Shown: piece after piece, positions 48,927 through 56,958 of the stretch
How positions within the stretch are numbered: position 1 is the stretch's first letter
How the letters are laid out: each line of letters opens with the position of its first letter
NCBI GenBank assembly: GCA_024655885.1
Contig: JANLFN010000001.1
Coordinates: 124,001 to 188,000 of the forward strand
Direction: 5' to 3'
Length of the DNA stretch: 64,000 nt
Source of the DNA: Eubacteriales bacterium
GTDB taxonomy: Bacteria; Bacillota; Clostridia; Acetivibrionales; JANLFN01
The notes under the pieces: model-generated
Told to the model about the DNA's origin: nothing
Databases searched by the model: none
The model's input: only the letters and a program-made list of their open reading frames with translations
Translations under genes and position numbers: made by a program

Positions 48927-49862
48927 ATGATCTATGTGGATGCCCATTGCGATACACTGACTAAAATCATGGAGCTTAATACAAATCTTTATGAAAATAA
49001 TTGCCATGTAGATTTAAAAAGACTTAAAAAATACGGAAGCCATGTACAATTTTTTGCCGCATTTATTGAGCCGGTATACTGCCACGCATACGCAATGAAG
49101 CGGGCCATACAAATCATAGACAGGCTTTACGAGGAAATAAAAGCATACGGTGAGGACATTTCACTGTGCACAAGCTATGAGGAAATTGTTTCCACCGCCT
49201 CAAGCCACAAGGTTGCCGCTCTCCTCAGCATCGAAGGAGGGGAAGCACTCCAGGGCGATTTGTCCGCGCTGAGAATGTTTTACAAGCTCGGCGTCCGGAG
49301 TATTTGCCTTACATGGAACCACAGGAATGAAATCGCCGACGGCGTATCCGATTCGGAGTCGGGAGGAGGGCTTACTCCTTTTGGAAGGGAAGTGGTGAAA
49401 AATATGAATTCCCTTGGCATGCTGGTAGATGTTTCCCATATCTCGGAGAGAGGCTTCTGGGATGTCCTGGACATATCCAGAGCACCCGTAATTGCTTCCC
49501 ATTCAAATGCAAGGAAGCTCTGCAGCCATAAAAGAAACCTTACGGACGAGCAAATACTGGCTCTGAGCAAAAACAGGGGAGTCATGGGCATCAACCTCTA
49601 TCCCTTTTTTTTGAACGATAGGGGAGCCGCCTCTATCTCAGAGATCATAGACCACATTGAGCATATAGTCGGACTGGCTGGAATTGACTGCATCGGCATA
49701 GGAGCAGACTTTGACGGGGTTGAATGCACTCCTGAGGGAATCGGCGGCGTTCAGGACATGGAGAAGGTTTTTAATGAGCTTTTGAAACGGAACTATTCTG
49801 AAGATTGGATTGAAAAAATTGCAGGCGGCAATTTTTTGAGAGTGATCAAAGAGGTTTTTTAA
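48927..49862 (+). CDS. Membrane dipeptidase family (M19) peptidase
   Basis: 311 aa zinc dipeptidase of the renal dipeptidase family. Seen: the N-terminal metal motif VDAHCDTLTKI, a SIEGGEAL block with the bridging Glu, LTWNHRNEIADGV, VDVSHISERGFWDV and SHSNARKLCSHKRNL with metal His residues, and GIGADFDGVE. The ATG at 48927 has GAGAGGAAAA upstream; a GTG at 48906 is less likely. No signal peptide, so cytoplasmic despite the family name. Last gene before the non-coding island. Confidence 0.93.
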   Translation: MIYVDAHCDTLTKIMELNTNLYENNCHVDLKRLKKYGSHVQFFAAFIEPVYCHAYAMKRAIQIIDRLYEEIKAYGEDISLCTSYEEIVSTASSHKVAALLSIEGGEALQGDLSALRMFYKLGVRSICLTWNHRNEIADGVSDSESGGGLTPFGREVVKNMNSLGMLVDVSHISERGFWDVLDISRAPVIASHSNARKLCSHKRNLTDEQILALSKNRGVMGINLYPFFLNDRGAASISEIIDHIEHIVGLAGIDCIGIGADFDGVECTPEGIGGVQDMEKVFNELLKRNYSEDWIEKIAGGNFLRVIKEVF

Positions 49863-49865
49863 ACA

Positions 49866-50412
49866 AAAGAGCCCGTGATGATCTACGCTACAGCTGATAT
49901 AGATCCCTGCATACCTATAGACAATCTTTCGACTGCCCACAAGCATTACAGAACCCATACCAACCTTTGCTCGACTATCAAGAGTACCTTAGAAACCTGC
50001 TGCAATCGTTAGACTGCAACAGACCTCCAGTAGGTCAGCCAATCCGTACAGGGACATCTGCCAGTCGGGCAGAAGGCTATATGCAGATTCGGCGTCGTAC
50101 CTGCGGAACCCTTGATAATCTTAGCTCGAACCTTACACATCCCTTTCGACCGCACTGCAATAATTTGGTTACTGCAGTACAGCCTTACAGGACATAAATA
50201 CCGTAAACCCGCTAAAACCGAAACGAAGCTACCGAAACGATATTAACTTAAAACAGTATCCAATCGCCATCATCGGTAATTGTAAGGTTCTGCTCGCCGA
50301 CTAATATCAAACCTTATCGCCAGGCGTAGGCGAGATCTGATATTAATCTTTGACCGAATATTGCAAAGCCCTGCAAGGACCCTGCAATACTCTTGGCTCG
50401 ACCATCACGAAC
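49866..50412. ncRNA. Candidate large structured RNA or structured non-coding island
   Basis: No protein-like frame on either strand. Seen: the decamer CTTNGCTCGA three times in one orientation (49964, 50119, 50391); CTTTCGACYGC twice (49925, 50141); 7-bp ends CGTGATG (49873) and CATCACG (50402) that could close the element. Local inverted repeats include GATCTA 49879/49899, ATCTGC 50056 with GCAGAT, ACTGCA/TGCAGT about 50154-50177, TAAGGTT 50282/50309, CTCGCC 50292 with GGCGAG 50328, TAATATCA 50301 with TGATATTA 50337 (crossing the previous helix), and TATTGCA 50358/50382. The minus strand is G/T-rich and ends in CTCTTTTGTTT, slightly favouring minus-strand transcription. No match to RNase P, tmRNA or SRP RNA motifs. 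The remaining 50413-50664 is AT-rich and holds the next promoter. Confidence 0.45.
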
Positions 50413-50559
50413 CCTTGTGTTAATATTGTGTCCCCGTCCGTTCAATATATTCAATGAAGATTCTTCCATCTTTTCATGCATTATGTTCCAATAAAACTTG
50501 CATTTTTGAGTTTTGACAAAATGTTTTTTTTAAATATATGCATTATTATTTGCTGCAAC

Positions 50560-50588
50560 TTGCATATTCTCTTAAAATGTATTAAAAT
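50560..50588 (+). promoter_or_regulatory. Promoter of the aminotransferase gene
   Basis: TTGCAT (50560-50565), 17-nt spacer, TAAAAT (50583-50588), about 75 nt before the ATG. A TTGACA also occurs about 50513-50518 without a good -10. Confidence 0.55.
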
Positions 50589-50664
50589 AGATAGATGAAT
50601 TGTTTTGCATGAATGAATTCCTTAATAAATAAATTGTTCAGAGAAGAAGTTAGGAGGCCCGTGT

Positions 50665-51954
50665 ATGAGTGATTTAAGGTCTATGAAACCAGAGGATTTA
50701 CAGAGCTATGTTGAGGTGCTGCAGAAAAAGTATGAGGATTTTAAAGCGCAAAAGCTCAATTACGACATGTCCAGGGGAAAACCGTGCTCAGCCCAACTGG
50801 AGCTGTCTGCGGGAATCCTTGATGCGCTTAAAAGCGACAGCAGCTTCAAAACGGCAGATGGGGCCGACAGCCGCAATTATGGAGGAATCGACGGTATTCC
50901 CGAGGCAAAGGAACTCTTCTCAAAAATGATTGACGTGGATGCAAAGGAAATTATTATCGGGGGGAATTCCAGCCTCAGTATGATGTACGACACGGTCTCA
51001 AGGGCTATGACCCACGGTGTGCTGGGAAGTAAAGTCCCTTGGGGAAAGCTTCCTGTGGTAAAGTTTATCTGTCCAAGTCCGGGATACGACAGGCATTTTT
51101 CGATATGTGAGTTTTTCAATATTGAAATGATCCCTGTTGAAATGAGAGCGGACGGTCCCGACATGGATGCTGTTGAGAAACTTGTAAGCAGTGACGAATC
51201 CATCAAAGGAATATGGTGCGTTCCCAAATACAGCAATCCGGATGGAATTACCTATTCGGATGAAGTTGTTGACAGGTTTGCCCGTTTAAGACCAAAAGCC
51301 AAAGATTTCCGCATATTCTGGGATAATGCCTACGCTGTCCATCATTTAACCGATCAACCGGACCGTCTAAAGAATATATTGAGTGCTTGTAAAGAAGCTG
51401 GCAATCCCGATATGGTCTACATTTTCGGTTCAACTTCGAAAATAAGCTTTGCGGGCGGGGGCATTGCAATGATGGGGGCCAGTGAAGCCAATATCGGTTT
51501 TATTAAAAAACAGCTTGCCATACAGACCATAGGTCCCGATAAGCTCAACCAGCTCCGCCATGTCAGGTATTTTCAACGCTTTGAAAACATAGAAGAACAT
51601 ATGAAGAAGCATGCGGCCATATTAAAGCCCAAGTTTGATGCTGTCCTTGAAATCCTTGAGGCTGAGCTGGGAGACAAAAACATAGCCTGGTGGAGCAAGC
51701 CCAACGGCGGCTATTTTATCAGTTTCAACACCCTGGACGGCTGTGCAAAAGACGTTGTGGCCATGGCCGCAGAAGCAGGGGTTATTTTTACGAAAGCGGG
51801 AGCCACCTTCCCTTACGGAAAAGACCCCCACGACCGTAATATCCGTATTGCTCCTACCTTTCCGCCCCTGGAGGAGTTAAGAAAGGCTATTGAACTGCTG
51901 TGCATCTGTGTTCAGCTGGTCAGTGCAAAAAAAATTCTGTCCTCAATAAGCTGA
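50665..51954 (+). CDS. Class I aminotransferase (aspartate aminotransferase-like, type Ic)
   Basis: 429 aa PLP enzyme. Seen: MSRGKPCSAQLELS, RNYGGIDGIPEAKELF, a CPSPGYDRHFSICEFF block, CVPKYSNPDG, FWDNAYAVHHL and the PLP Lys in GSTSKISFAGGG. The pattern fits the less common aspartate aminotransferase-like family (Asp_aminotransf) rather than AspC type Ia/Ib. AGGAGG precedes the ATG. Stands alone, so its pathway is not fixed by context; aspartate and purine synthesis (purB next) would be compatible. Confidence 0.85.
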   Translation: MSDLRSMKPEDLQSYVEVLQKKYEDFKAQKLNYDMSRGKPCSAQLELSAGILDALKSDSSFKTADGADSRNYGGIDGIPEAKELFSKMIDVDAKEIIIGGNSSLSMMYDTVSRAMTHGVLGSKVPWGKLPVVKFICPSPGYDRHFSICEFFNIEMIPVEMRADGPDMDAVEKLVSSDESIKGIWCVPKYSNPDGITYSDEVVDRFARLRPKAKDFRIFWDNAYAVHHLTDQPDRLKNILSACKEAGNPDMVYIFGSTSKISFAGGGIAMMGASEANIGFIKKQLAIQTIGPDKLNQLRHVRYFQRFENIEEHMKKHAAILKPKFDAVLEILEAELGDKNIAWWSKPNGGYFISFNTLDGCAKDVVAMAAEAGVIFTKAGATFPYGKDPHDRNIRIAPTFPPLEELRKAIELLCICVQLVSAKKILSSIS

Positions 51955-51983
51955 AGGATTTACATAGTACATAAAAATTTTTG

Positions 51984-52012
51984 TTGAATTGTTATTTTTT
52001 AAGTAATATAAT
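51984..52012 (+). promoter_or_regulatory. Promoter of the purB leader RNA
   Basis: TTGAAT (51984-51989), 17-nt spacer, TATAAT (52007-52012). Start of transcription predicted near 52019. Confidence 0.8.
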
Positions 52013-52017
52013 TGACA

Positions 52018-52112
52018 TTGGGTTTGAAACGGGGTACAAGCCGTTAAAAGGCCTCAATATCAATCTCATATTCATAAATATCTGAGCGGGGCGGAAACGT
52101 CCCGTATTTTTT
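52018..52112 (+). ncRNA. Structured leader or small RNA upstream of purB
   Basis: About 95 nt between a strong promoter and an intrinsic terminator. Possible helices: ATTGGG with CCTCAAT (outer), AACGG with CCGTT closing an 8-nt loop, a CTC-ATATT/AATAT-GAG hairpin, then the terminator stem. Purine, PRPP, ZTP and THF riboswitch signatures are not visible. Either an unassigned attenuator for purB (start 113 nt further) or an independent small RNA. Confidence 0.5.
52087..52112 (+). terminator. Intrinsic terminator in front of purB
   Basis: A 7-bp stem CGGGGCG/CGTCCCG (one G-T) with a GAAA tetraloop, followed by TATTTTTT. Lies inside the purB upstream region, not after a gene, which suggests attenuation. 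Confidence 0.85.
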
Positions 52113-52225
52113 ATTTTTTATGGACAGCTCAACAATTTATTTTTATCTATAGAACATAAAGTGAAAAAAAGGTATAATAAATTCTGTTATAAGTACAGTA
52201 TGCTGATAATTGGAGGTTGTGCAGA

Positions 52226-53653
52226 TTGAAAAATACCTATGAAAGCCCGTTGAATTCCAGGTATGCCAGCAGGGAGATGCAGGAGCTTTTTTCTCCGGAC
52301 ATGAAGTTCCGGACATGGAGAAGGCTGTGGATCGCTTTGGCGGAGGCGGAAAGGGAACTGGGGCTCAACATTACCGAGGAACAAATCAATGAGTTGAAAA
52401 TGCATAAAGATGATATAAACTATGATGTGGCGGAAAAAATGGAAAAGGAATTCAGACATGACGTCATGGCGCATATACATGCTTATGGAATGCAGTGCCC
52501 CAAGGCAAAGGGGATCATCCATCTCGGCGCCACCTCCTGCTATGTAGGGGACAACACGGATATTATCCTTATGACCGAGGCACTCAGGCTTATAAAGGCC
52601 AAGCTTGTCACGGTGCTCAAGGAGCTTTCGGAATTCGCCCTGAAGTATAAGGACATGCCCACACTGGGCTATACCCATTATCAGCCTGCCCAGCTTGTGA
52701 CCGTGGGAAAGAGGGCCTGCCTCTGGATGCAGGACCTGCTGATGGACCTGGAGGACCTGGAGTACGTGCTTTCCAATATGAAGCTGCTGGGGTCCAAGGG
52801 GACCACAGGCACCCAAGCCAGCTTTTTGAGCCTTTTTGAAGGGGACCATGAAAAAGTGAAAAAGCTGGACAGAATCATTGCGGAAAAAATGGGATTTAAG
52901 GACGTATTTCCCGTATCCGGACAAACCTATACAAGGAAACTGGACAGCAGGGTACTGAACGTGCTCAGCGGAATAGCACAGAGCGCATATAAGTTCAGCA
53001 ATGATCTGAGGCTTCTCCAGAGCATGAAGGAAATGGAAGAACCTTTTGAGGAAAAGCAAATAGGGTCTTCCGCCATGGCCTACAAAAGAAATCCCATGAG
53101 AAGTGAAAGGATCTCGTCCCTTGCCAGGTATGTGATTGTGGATGCCATGAATCCCGCCATAACCGCCTCCACACAGTGGTTCGAAAGAACCCTGGATGAT
53201 TCTGCAAACAGGCGCATCAGCATACCGGAAGCATTCCTTTCGGTGGACGCCATATTAAATATTTATATAAATATTTCGCAGGGCCTGGTGGTATATCCCA
53301 TGGTTATAGAAAAGCACATCCTTGAAGAGCTTCCTTTTATGGCAACAGAAAATATATTGATGGAAGCGGTCAAGCGGGGAGGAGACAGGCAGGAACTGCA
53401 TGAAAGGATCCGGATACATTCCATGGAAGCAAGCAAACAGGTAAAAGTAGAGGGGAAGAAAAACGACCTCCTGGAAAGGATTGCCTCTGATCCTGTATTT
53501 AAGCTTGATCTGGAGGACCTGAAGTCGCTGCTCAAACCTCAAAACTATGTGGGCAGAGCACCTGAACAGGTGGAGGATTTCATCAGTAGTTATATAAACC
53601 CTGTTTTAGAACAAAATAATTCCGTCCGGATTAAAGTGGAACTCAATGTTTAA
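52226..53653 (+). CDS. purB: Adenylosuccinate lyase
   Basis: Acts twice in purine synthesis (SAICAR to AICAR, adenylosuccinate to AMP). Seen: the [14 protein letters not shown] block, the [11 protein letters not shown] motif with a catalytic His, and the fumarase/lyase signature [15 protein letters not shown]. 475 aa, the longer subfamily. The TTG at 52226 is chosen because GGAGG lies nine nucleotides upstream; the TTG at 52217 touches the site. Other pur genes are not adjacent. Confidence 0.95.
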   Translation: MKNTYESPLNSRYASREMQELFSPDMKFRTWRRLWIALAEAERELGLNITEEQINELKMHKDDINYDVAEKMEKEFRHDVMAHIHAYGMQCPKAKGIIHLGATSCYVGDNTDIILMTEALRLIKAKLVTVLKELSEFALKYKDMPTLGYTHYQPAQLVTVGKRACLWMQDLLMDLEDLEYVLSNMKLLGSKGTTGTQASFLSLFEGDHEKVKKLDRIIAEKMGFKDVFPVSGQTYTRKLDSRVLNVLSGIAQSAYKFSNDLRLLQSMKEMEEPFEEKQIGSSAMAYKRNPMRSERISSLARYVIVDAMNPAITASTQWFERTLDDSANRRISIPEAFLSVDAILNIYINISQGLVVYPMVIEKHILEELPFMATENILMEAVKRGGDRQELHERIRIHSMEASKQVKVEGKKNDLLERIASDPVFKLDLEDLKSLLKPQNYVGRAPEQVEDFISSYINPVLEQNNSVRIKVELNV

Positions 53654-53690
53654 TGGACAGCTTGAAGGTTTTATTCCTCTTTATTTATCT

Positions 53691-53771
53691 AAAATTGTGT
53701 GAAACAGCCTTATATTTATGTTGAAATATGAAAAATTGTGCAAAACAGCCTCATATTTATGTTGAAATATG
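53691..53771. repeat. Two 40-bp direct repeats carrying a dyad, upstream of gntR
   Basis: Copies at 53691-53730 and 53732-53771, four mismatches apart, period 41. Each contains a (C/T)ATATTT ... AAATATG dyad (7-bp arms in the second copy, 6-nt centre). The second copy overlaps the -35 of the gntR promoter, so these look like operators for the regulator itself. Equally they end close to purB. Confidence 0.7.
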
Positions 53772-53790
53772 AAATTTTTTCATGTAGAAT
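53762..53790 (+). promoter_or_regulatory. gntR promoter
   Basis: TTGAAA (53762-53767), 17-nt spacer, TAGAAT (53785-53790); the -35 falls within the second direct repeat. Confidence 0.6.
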
Positions 53791-53837
53791 TAGTAATCAT
53801 GGATTGATATGTTTCTTGGCCGTAGGGGGAAAAGGAA

Positions 53838-54575
53838 TTGATCAATAAATACAGTAACATTCCCATTTATTCTCAACTTAAAAGCTTAATTATAGAAAAA
53901 ATCGAAAACAGGGAATATCCTGAGAACACGAAAATACCTTCTGAGCAGGAGCTGTGTGAGTTTTACAACATAAGCCGGCCTACTGTCCGGCAGGCCATCA
54001 GCGAGCTCACCAACAGCGGATATTTGTACAAGGAAAAGGGCAAGGGAACTTTTGTGGCCCAATCCAAGATGAGAATCGATGTAAAAAATTATTCCGGATT
54101 TACCGACTCCATACTTGACAGCCAGGTGCCGGGAGAACGAAAGATCATAGCTTCCAATGTATACACCGGTTCGCAGTGCAAAAAACTTGAAGATGTTTTT
54201 GGCCTATATAGCGGCAACAATCCTCAATTTGCGAGCATACAGTATCTGAGCGTCTTAGACGACAATATAGTCGCTTATAACACATCTTATATACCCTTAA
54301 GCCTCTTTCCCGAAATAATAGAGAAGGTTAAGGAAAAGAAGCCTTCCTACGACATTCTTAAAGGGAAGTACCCCCTGGTACCGGTAAAAAGCAAAAGCAC
54401 TCTGGAAATCATTTATACCGACCAGGCAGAAACCCAGTATCTTCAGGTACAACCGGGTCAGGCGCTTTTTAAAATAGAAAACACACTTTACTCAAAAAGC
54501 GGACAGGTGGTGGAGTTTATAGTTTCCAAATACCGCGCGGATAAATGCAAGCTGGTTTTTGAAAATATCAAGTAA
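53838..54575 (+). CDS. GntR family transcriptional regulator with UTRA domain
   Basis: 245 aa. Seen: an N-terminal GntR winged helix (IPIYSQLKSLIIEKIENREY, KIPSEQELCEFYNISRPTVRQAISEL, KGKGTFVAQ) and a C-terminal UTRA ligand domain (residues 90-245). TTG start with a GGGGGAAAAGGA site. HutC/TreR-type members bind small sugars or amino acid derivatives; the ligand cannot be read here. Followed by a terminator, so monocistronic; likely targets are itself and perhaps the flavoprotein downstream. Confidence 0.9.
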   Translation: MINKYSNIPIYSQLKSLIIEKIENREYPENTKIPSEQELCEFYNISRPTVRQAISELTNSGYLYKEKGKGTFVAQSKMRIDVKNYSGFTDSILDSQVPGERKIIASNVYTGSQCKKLEDVFGLYSGNNPQFASIQYLSVLDDNIVAYNTSYIPLSLFPEIIEKVKEKKPSYDILKGKYPLVPVKSKSTLEIIYTDQAETQYLQVQPGQALFKIENTLYSKSGQVVEFIVSKYRADKCKLVFENIK

Positions 54576-54627
54576 ACCCGGATGTGAATTTTCTGCTCCA
54601 GTTCCACTAAATGCCGGATTTCTATTA

Positions 54628-54668
54628 AACTTTTAGTTTTATCTCAAGATAAAATTAAAAGTTTTTTT
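54628..54668 (+). terminator. gntR terminator
   Basis: A long 17-bp stem with a single G-T pair (54628-54644 with 54647-54663) and a minimal loop, followed by TTTTT. Confidence 0.85.
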
Positions 54669-54742
54669 GTCACTTTTGTGTTTGACATCCTTCAAAAGCG
54701 GTAATATATTTTTTAAGACAAGGACCAGGGGAGGATATTTTC

Positions 54743-55426
54743 ATGGACATAAAGGAACACAAGCTTGCTTTTCTTGAAAGAAGAAAAGAAGTAGACAATA
54801 TAATGACTTTTATTTTCAAACCAATAGAGAAATTTGAATGGAAACCGGGACAGCACGGGATTTTTATAAATAGCCGCATAGCCGCTGAGGATGGTCCGCA
54901 GAAAGTATTTACCATAGCGTCCACGCCGGCGGAGGAAATAATCATGATAACCACCAGAATTCCTGAAAAGCCCAGTGCCTTCAAAGCGGTCATGGCAAGA
55001 TTCGGCCCGGGCGACGCCATTATGATGAAAGGACCTATGGGCAGCTTTTTTCTTGACAGTGGAAAAAAACCGGCAATTCTTATTGCCGGCGGCATCGGCA
55101 TTACTCCCTACAGGCCTATGGTACTGGATTGGGCCAATCATCCCCAGGGGCCCGTAGAATTGCTCTACATTGAAGATAAGAGCAGTTTTGTGTACAGGGA
55201 TGAATTTGACAGAGTAGCCAAAGGCGCCGGTCTATTTAAGATAAATTATTTCAACGAAAGGGAAGCCTTAAGCGGTAAAATTGTAGATACTGCAAACAGG
55301 TACGCCAATGAAGGGGTTTATTTTGTCTCAGGTCCGCCCCCAATGGTGGAGGCAAATACAAAACTCCTCAAAAGCCTGGGCATCCAAGAGGAGAATATCA
55401 GAACAGACTGGTTTGCAGGCTATTGA
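54743..55426 (+). CDS. FNR-like flavin oxidoreductase
   Basis: 227 aa, single FAD/NAD(P) module. Seen: WKPGQHGIF and the flavin motif KVFTIAST (residues 33-60), RFGPGDAIMMKGPMG, the nucleotide motif LIAGGIGITPYRPM near residue 112, and a C-terminal FVSGPPPMVEA. No iron-sulfur cysteines, so electrons must go to a separate partner protein or soluble acceptor. GGGGAGG precedes the ATG. Annotated as orphan reductase; physiological partner unknown. Confidence 0.85.
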   Translation: MDIKEHKLAFLERRKEVDNIMTFIFKPIEKFEWKPGQHGIFINSRIAAEDGPQKVFTIASTPAEEIIMITTRIPEKPSAFKAVMARFGPGDAIMMKGPMGSFFLDSGKKPAILIAGGIGITPYRPMVLDWANHPQGPVELLYIEDKSSFVYRDEFDRVAKGAGLFKINYFNEREALSGKIVDTANRYANEGVYFVSGPPPMVEANTKLLKSLGIQEENIRTDWFAGY

Positions 55427-55483
55427 TGTCCAGCAAGGGTGGAAAACCTTGCAATAGAGTTTTCCACCCCAAAGGACATGAAA

Positions 55484-56365
55484 TTACTGGGTCATGGTTT
55501 CCTTATGTTCCAAGTCGCCAAAATTGTAATAATACAGGTGCCTTTTTCTTTTCCGGCAATTTTCTTCCTCAAGGTAATCCCCAAGGGCTTTTTTTAAATT
55601 CAGCACATCCTTCATTTCAAAGTACCCGGATTTACCGTATACAAATCGGATTCCTTTGATGGTCCCCTGGGCAAAGGCCTTTCGTGAAAAAGATTCGTGG
55701 GAGATTTCTATTTTGTCATCCTCACCTATAATCATTACCTCGTGTTTTCCTATGATTCCACCTGCACGGACCGCATTGATCGGTACATTGATTTCACTGC
55801 TGTCTATGCCGGAAGACACCAGGCCCTTTTGGATTTCTTCGGAAATTTTCAAGGCAGTGCCCGAAGGAGCGTCTTTTTTGTGTTTGTGGTGCATTTCGGT
55901 AATCCGGAAATCATAATTGTTTAGAAGGCTGGCCGCAAGATTGGTCAGGAGCATAAGCACATTGACCCCCAACGTTATGTTGGGAGCATAGAGAATCCCG
56001 ATACGGTACTTCCTTGAAAGCACAAGCAGCTTGCGCAGAGCCATGTCTGAAAAACCTGTGGTGCCTATGACCATATTAACCTTCAGTTTTGCGAATATCT
56101 TGGCATTTCTTACCGTAGCAGCCGGATTTGAGAAATCCACCACCACATCGGGGCGCACTCTAAAGACAATCTGCTCAATGTGCTGGGAACTTTCCACAGT
56201 GATGCCGGTTTCGTCACAACCTATGATTTGCCCCAGGTCTTTCCCTATTTTACTGCTGTTTGGACTGCAAACAGCCGCTACTATCTGCATGTCATTTTGC
56301 TCCCATATCATTCTGGCAATTTCCTTACCTGTTCTTCCAAGCCCCACCATACATATTTTGATCAT
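55484..56365 (-). CDS. dapB: 4-hydroxy-tetrahydrodipicolinate reductase
   Basis: NAD(P)H reductase of the lysine/diaminopimelate pathway. Seen: the N-terminal Rossmann motif VGLGRTGKEIA, VVDFSNPAA, the VIGTTGF block, and the active-site signature EMHHKHKKDAPSGTA near residues 158-172. 293 aa, about 25 longer than usual, with a His/Tyr-rich tail (KRHLYYYNF). A 2,4-diaminopentanoate dehydrogenase is the main alternative, but the DAPSGTA signature favours DapB. Preceded by a c-di-AMP riboswitch and terminator; GGAAGGG precedes the ATG. Confidence 0.88.
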   Translation of the reverse strand: MIKICMVGLGRTGKEIARMIWEQNDMQIVAAVCSPNSSKIGKDLGQIIGCDETGITVESSQHIEQIVFRVRPDVVVDFSNPAATVRNAKIFAKLKVNMVIGTTGFSDMALRKLLVLSRKYRIGILYAPNITLGVNVLMLLTNLAASLLNNYDFRITEMHHKHKKDAPSGTALKISEEIQKGLVSSGIDSSEINVPINAVRAGGIIGKHEVMIIGEDDKIEISHESFSRKAFAQGTIKGIRFVYGKSGYFEMKDVLNLKKALGDYLEEENCRKRKRHLYYYNFGDLEHKETMTQ

Positions 56366-56392
56366 TCAAGACCCTTCCTTTCATGGATAAAC

Positions 56393-56425
56393 TAAAAAAC
56401 GCCACGTCATTCAAGCCGCAGCGTT
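56393..56425 (-). terminator. Riboswitch-controlled terminator before dapB
   Basis: Minus-strand stem AACGCTGCG/CGTGGCGTT (9 bp, two G-T pairs), then TTTTTT. It sits between the aptamer and the dapB ribosome-binding site. Confidence 0.85.
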
Positions 56426-56460
56426 AAAAAAAGTGAAAAGGGTACAATTAGAAAGCCATT

Positions 56461-56600
56461 TCAATCACCTTCTCTTTCAACGCTTACGAGATTAGCTGAC
56501 GGATTCGGGTCGAAAGCTAACCCTACCCGGCAACAGCCAGGACTCACCCCGTGTATTGGTTCTCCCGCTCCACCTTGGGATTCAGCGAATATTCAATTTT
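56461..56600 (-). ncRNA. Cyclic di-AMP riboswitch (ydaO-yuaA type)
   Basis: Read on the minus strand it contains the class hallmarks in order: CGCTGAATC, GGAGCGGGAGAACCA, GGGGTGAGTCC, GGGTAGGG, CGACCCGAATCCGTCAGCTA and CTCGTAAGCG, with the CGCT and AGCG ends pairing. A terminator follows, so binding of c-di-AMP should switch dapB off. The stretch upstream (56640-56958) is AT-rich and holds only promoter-like sequence for both directions. Confidence 0.9.
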
Positions 56601-56958
56601 TTATGAAAAAGGGTAAAAAGCCCTTCGACTAAAAGCCTCCCACCCGAAAAGCCCGTTTTCTTGAAAGGGCACCATTAATACACTCAAGCGTACAATATAG
56701 TGTATTAGAAGATTGAACTTTTTATGTAACAATTTTTAACATTTATGCTTATTTCACCCTTCAAGCCATCCGGAGACAAGCGGGTGGGAAATCCCCTTTT
56801 TTAATTCAGACGGATTGAATCCCCAAAAGGTTCCGAAAATTTTCCCAATATCCGTGTTATTTTTAAATGCTCTGCTTCATGGATACAACAATTAAGATTT
56901 GAACATTCTCTTTATATCCCTTATAATATTATAAGAATTTCTATGGTGGGGTGAAGTT

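Noticed and set aside
49967-50197. 76-aa plus-strand frame in the non-coding island
   Set aside because: Composition is not protein-like, there is no ribosome-binding site, and it covers the repeated decamers and inverted repeats.
50100-50412. tRNA-like GGTTCGAG segments on the minus strand of the island
   Set aside because: No acceptor stem, anticodon arm or T-arm pairing could be built around them.
56461-56600. Lysine riboswitch, expected before a dapB gene
   Set aside because: The lysine L-box core motifs are absent; the conserved blocks (ACCCGAATCCGTCAGCTA, CTCGTAAGCG) belong to the ydaO class.
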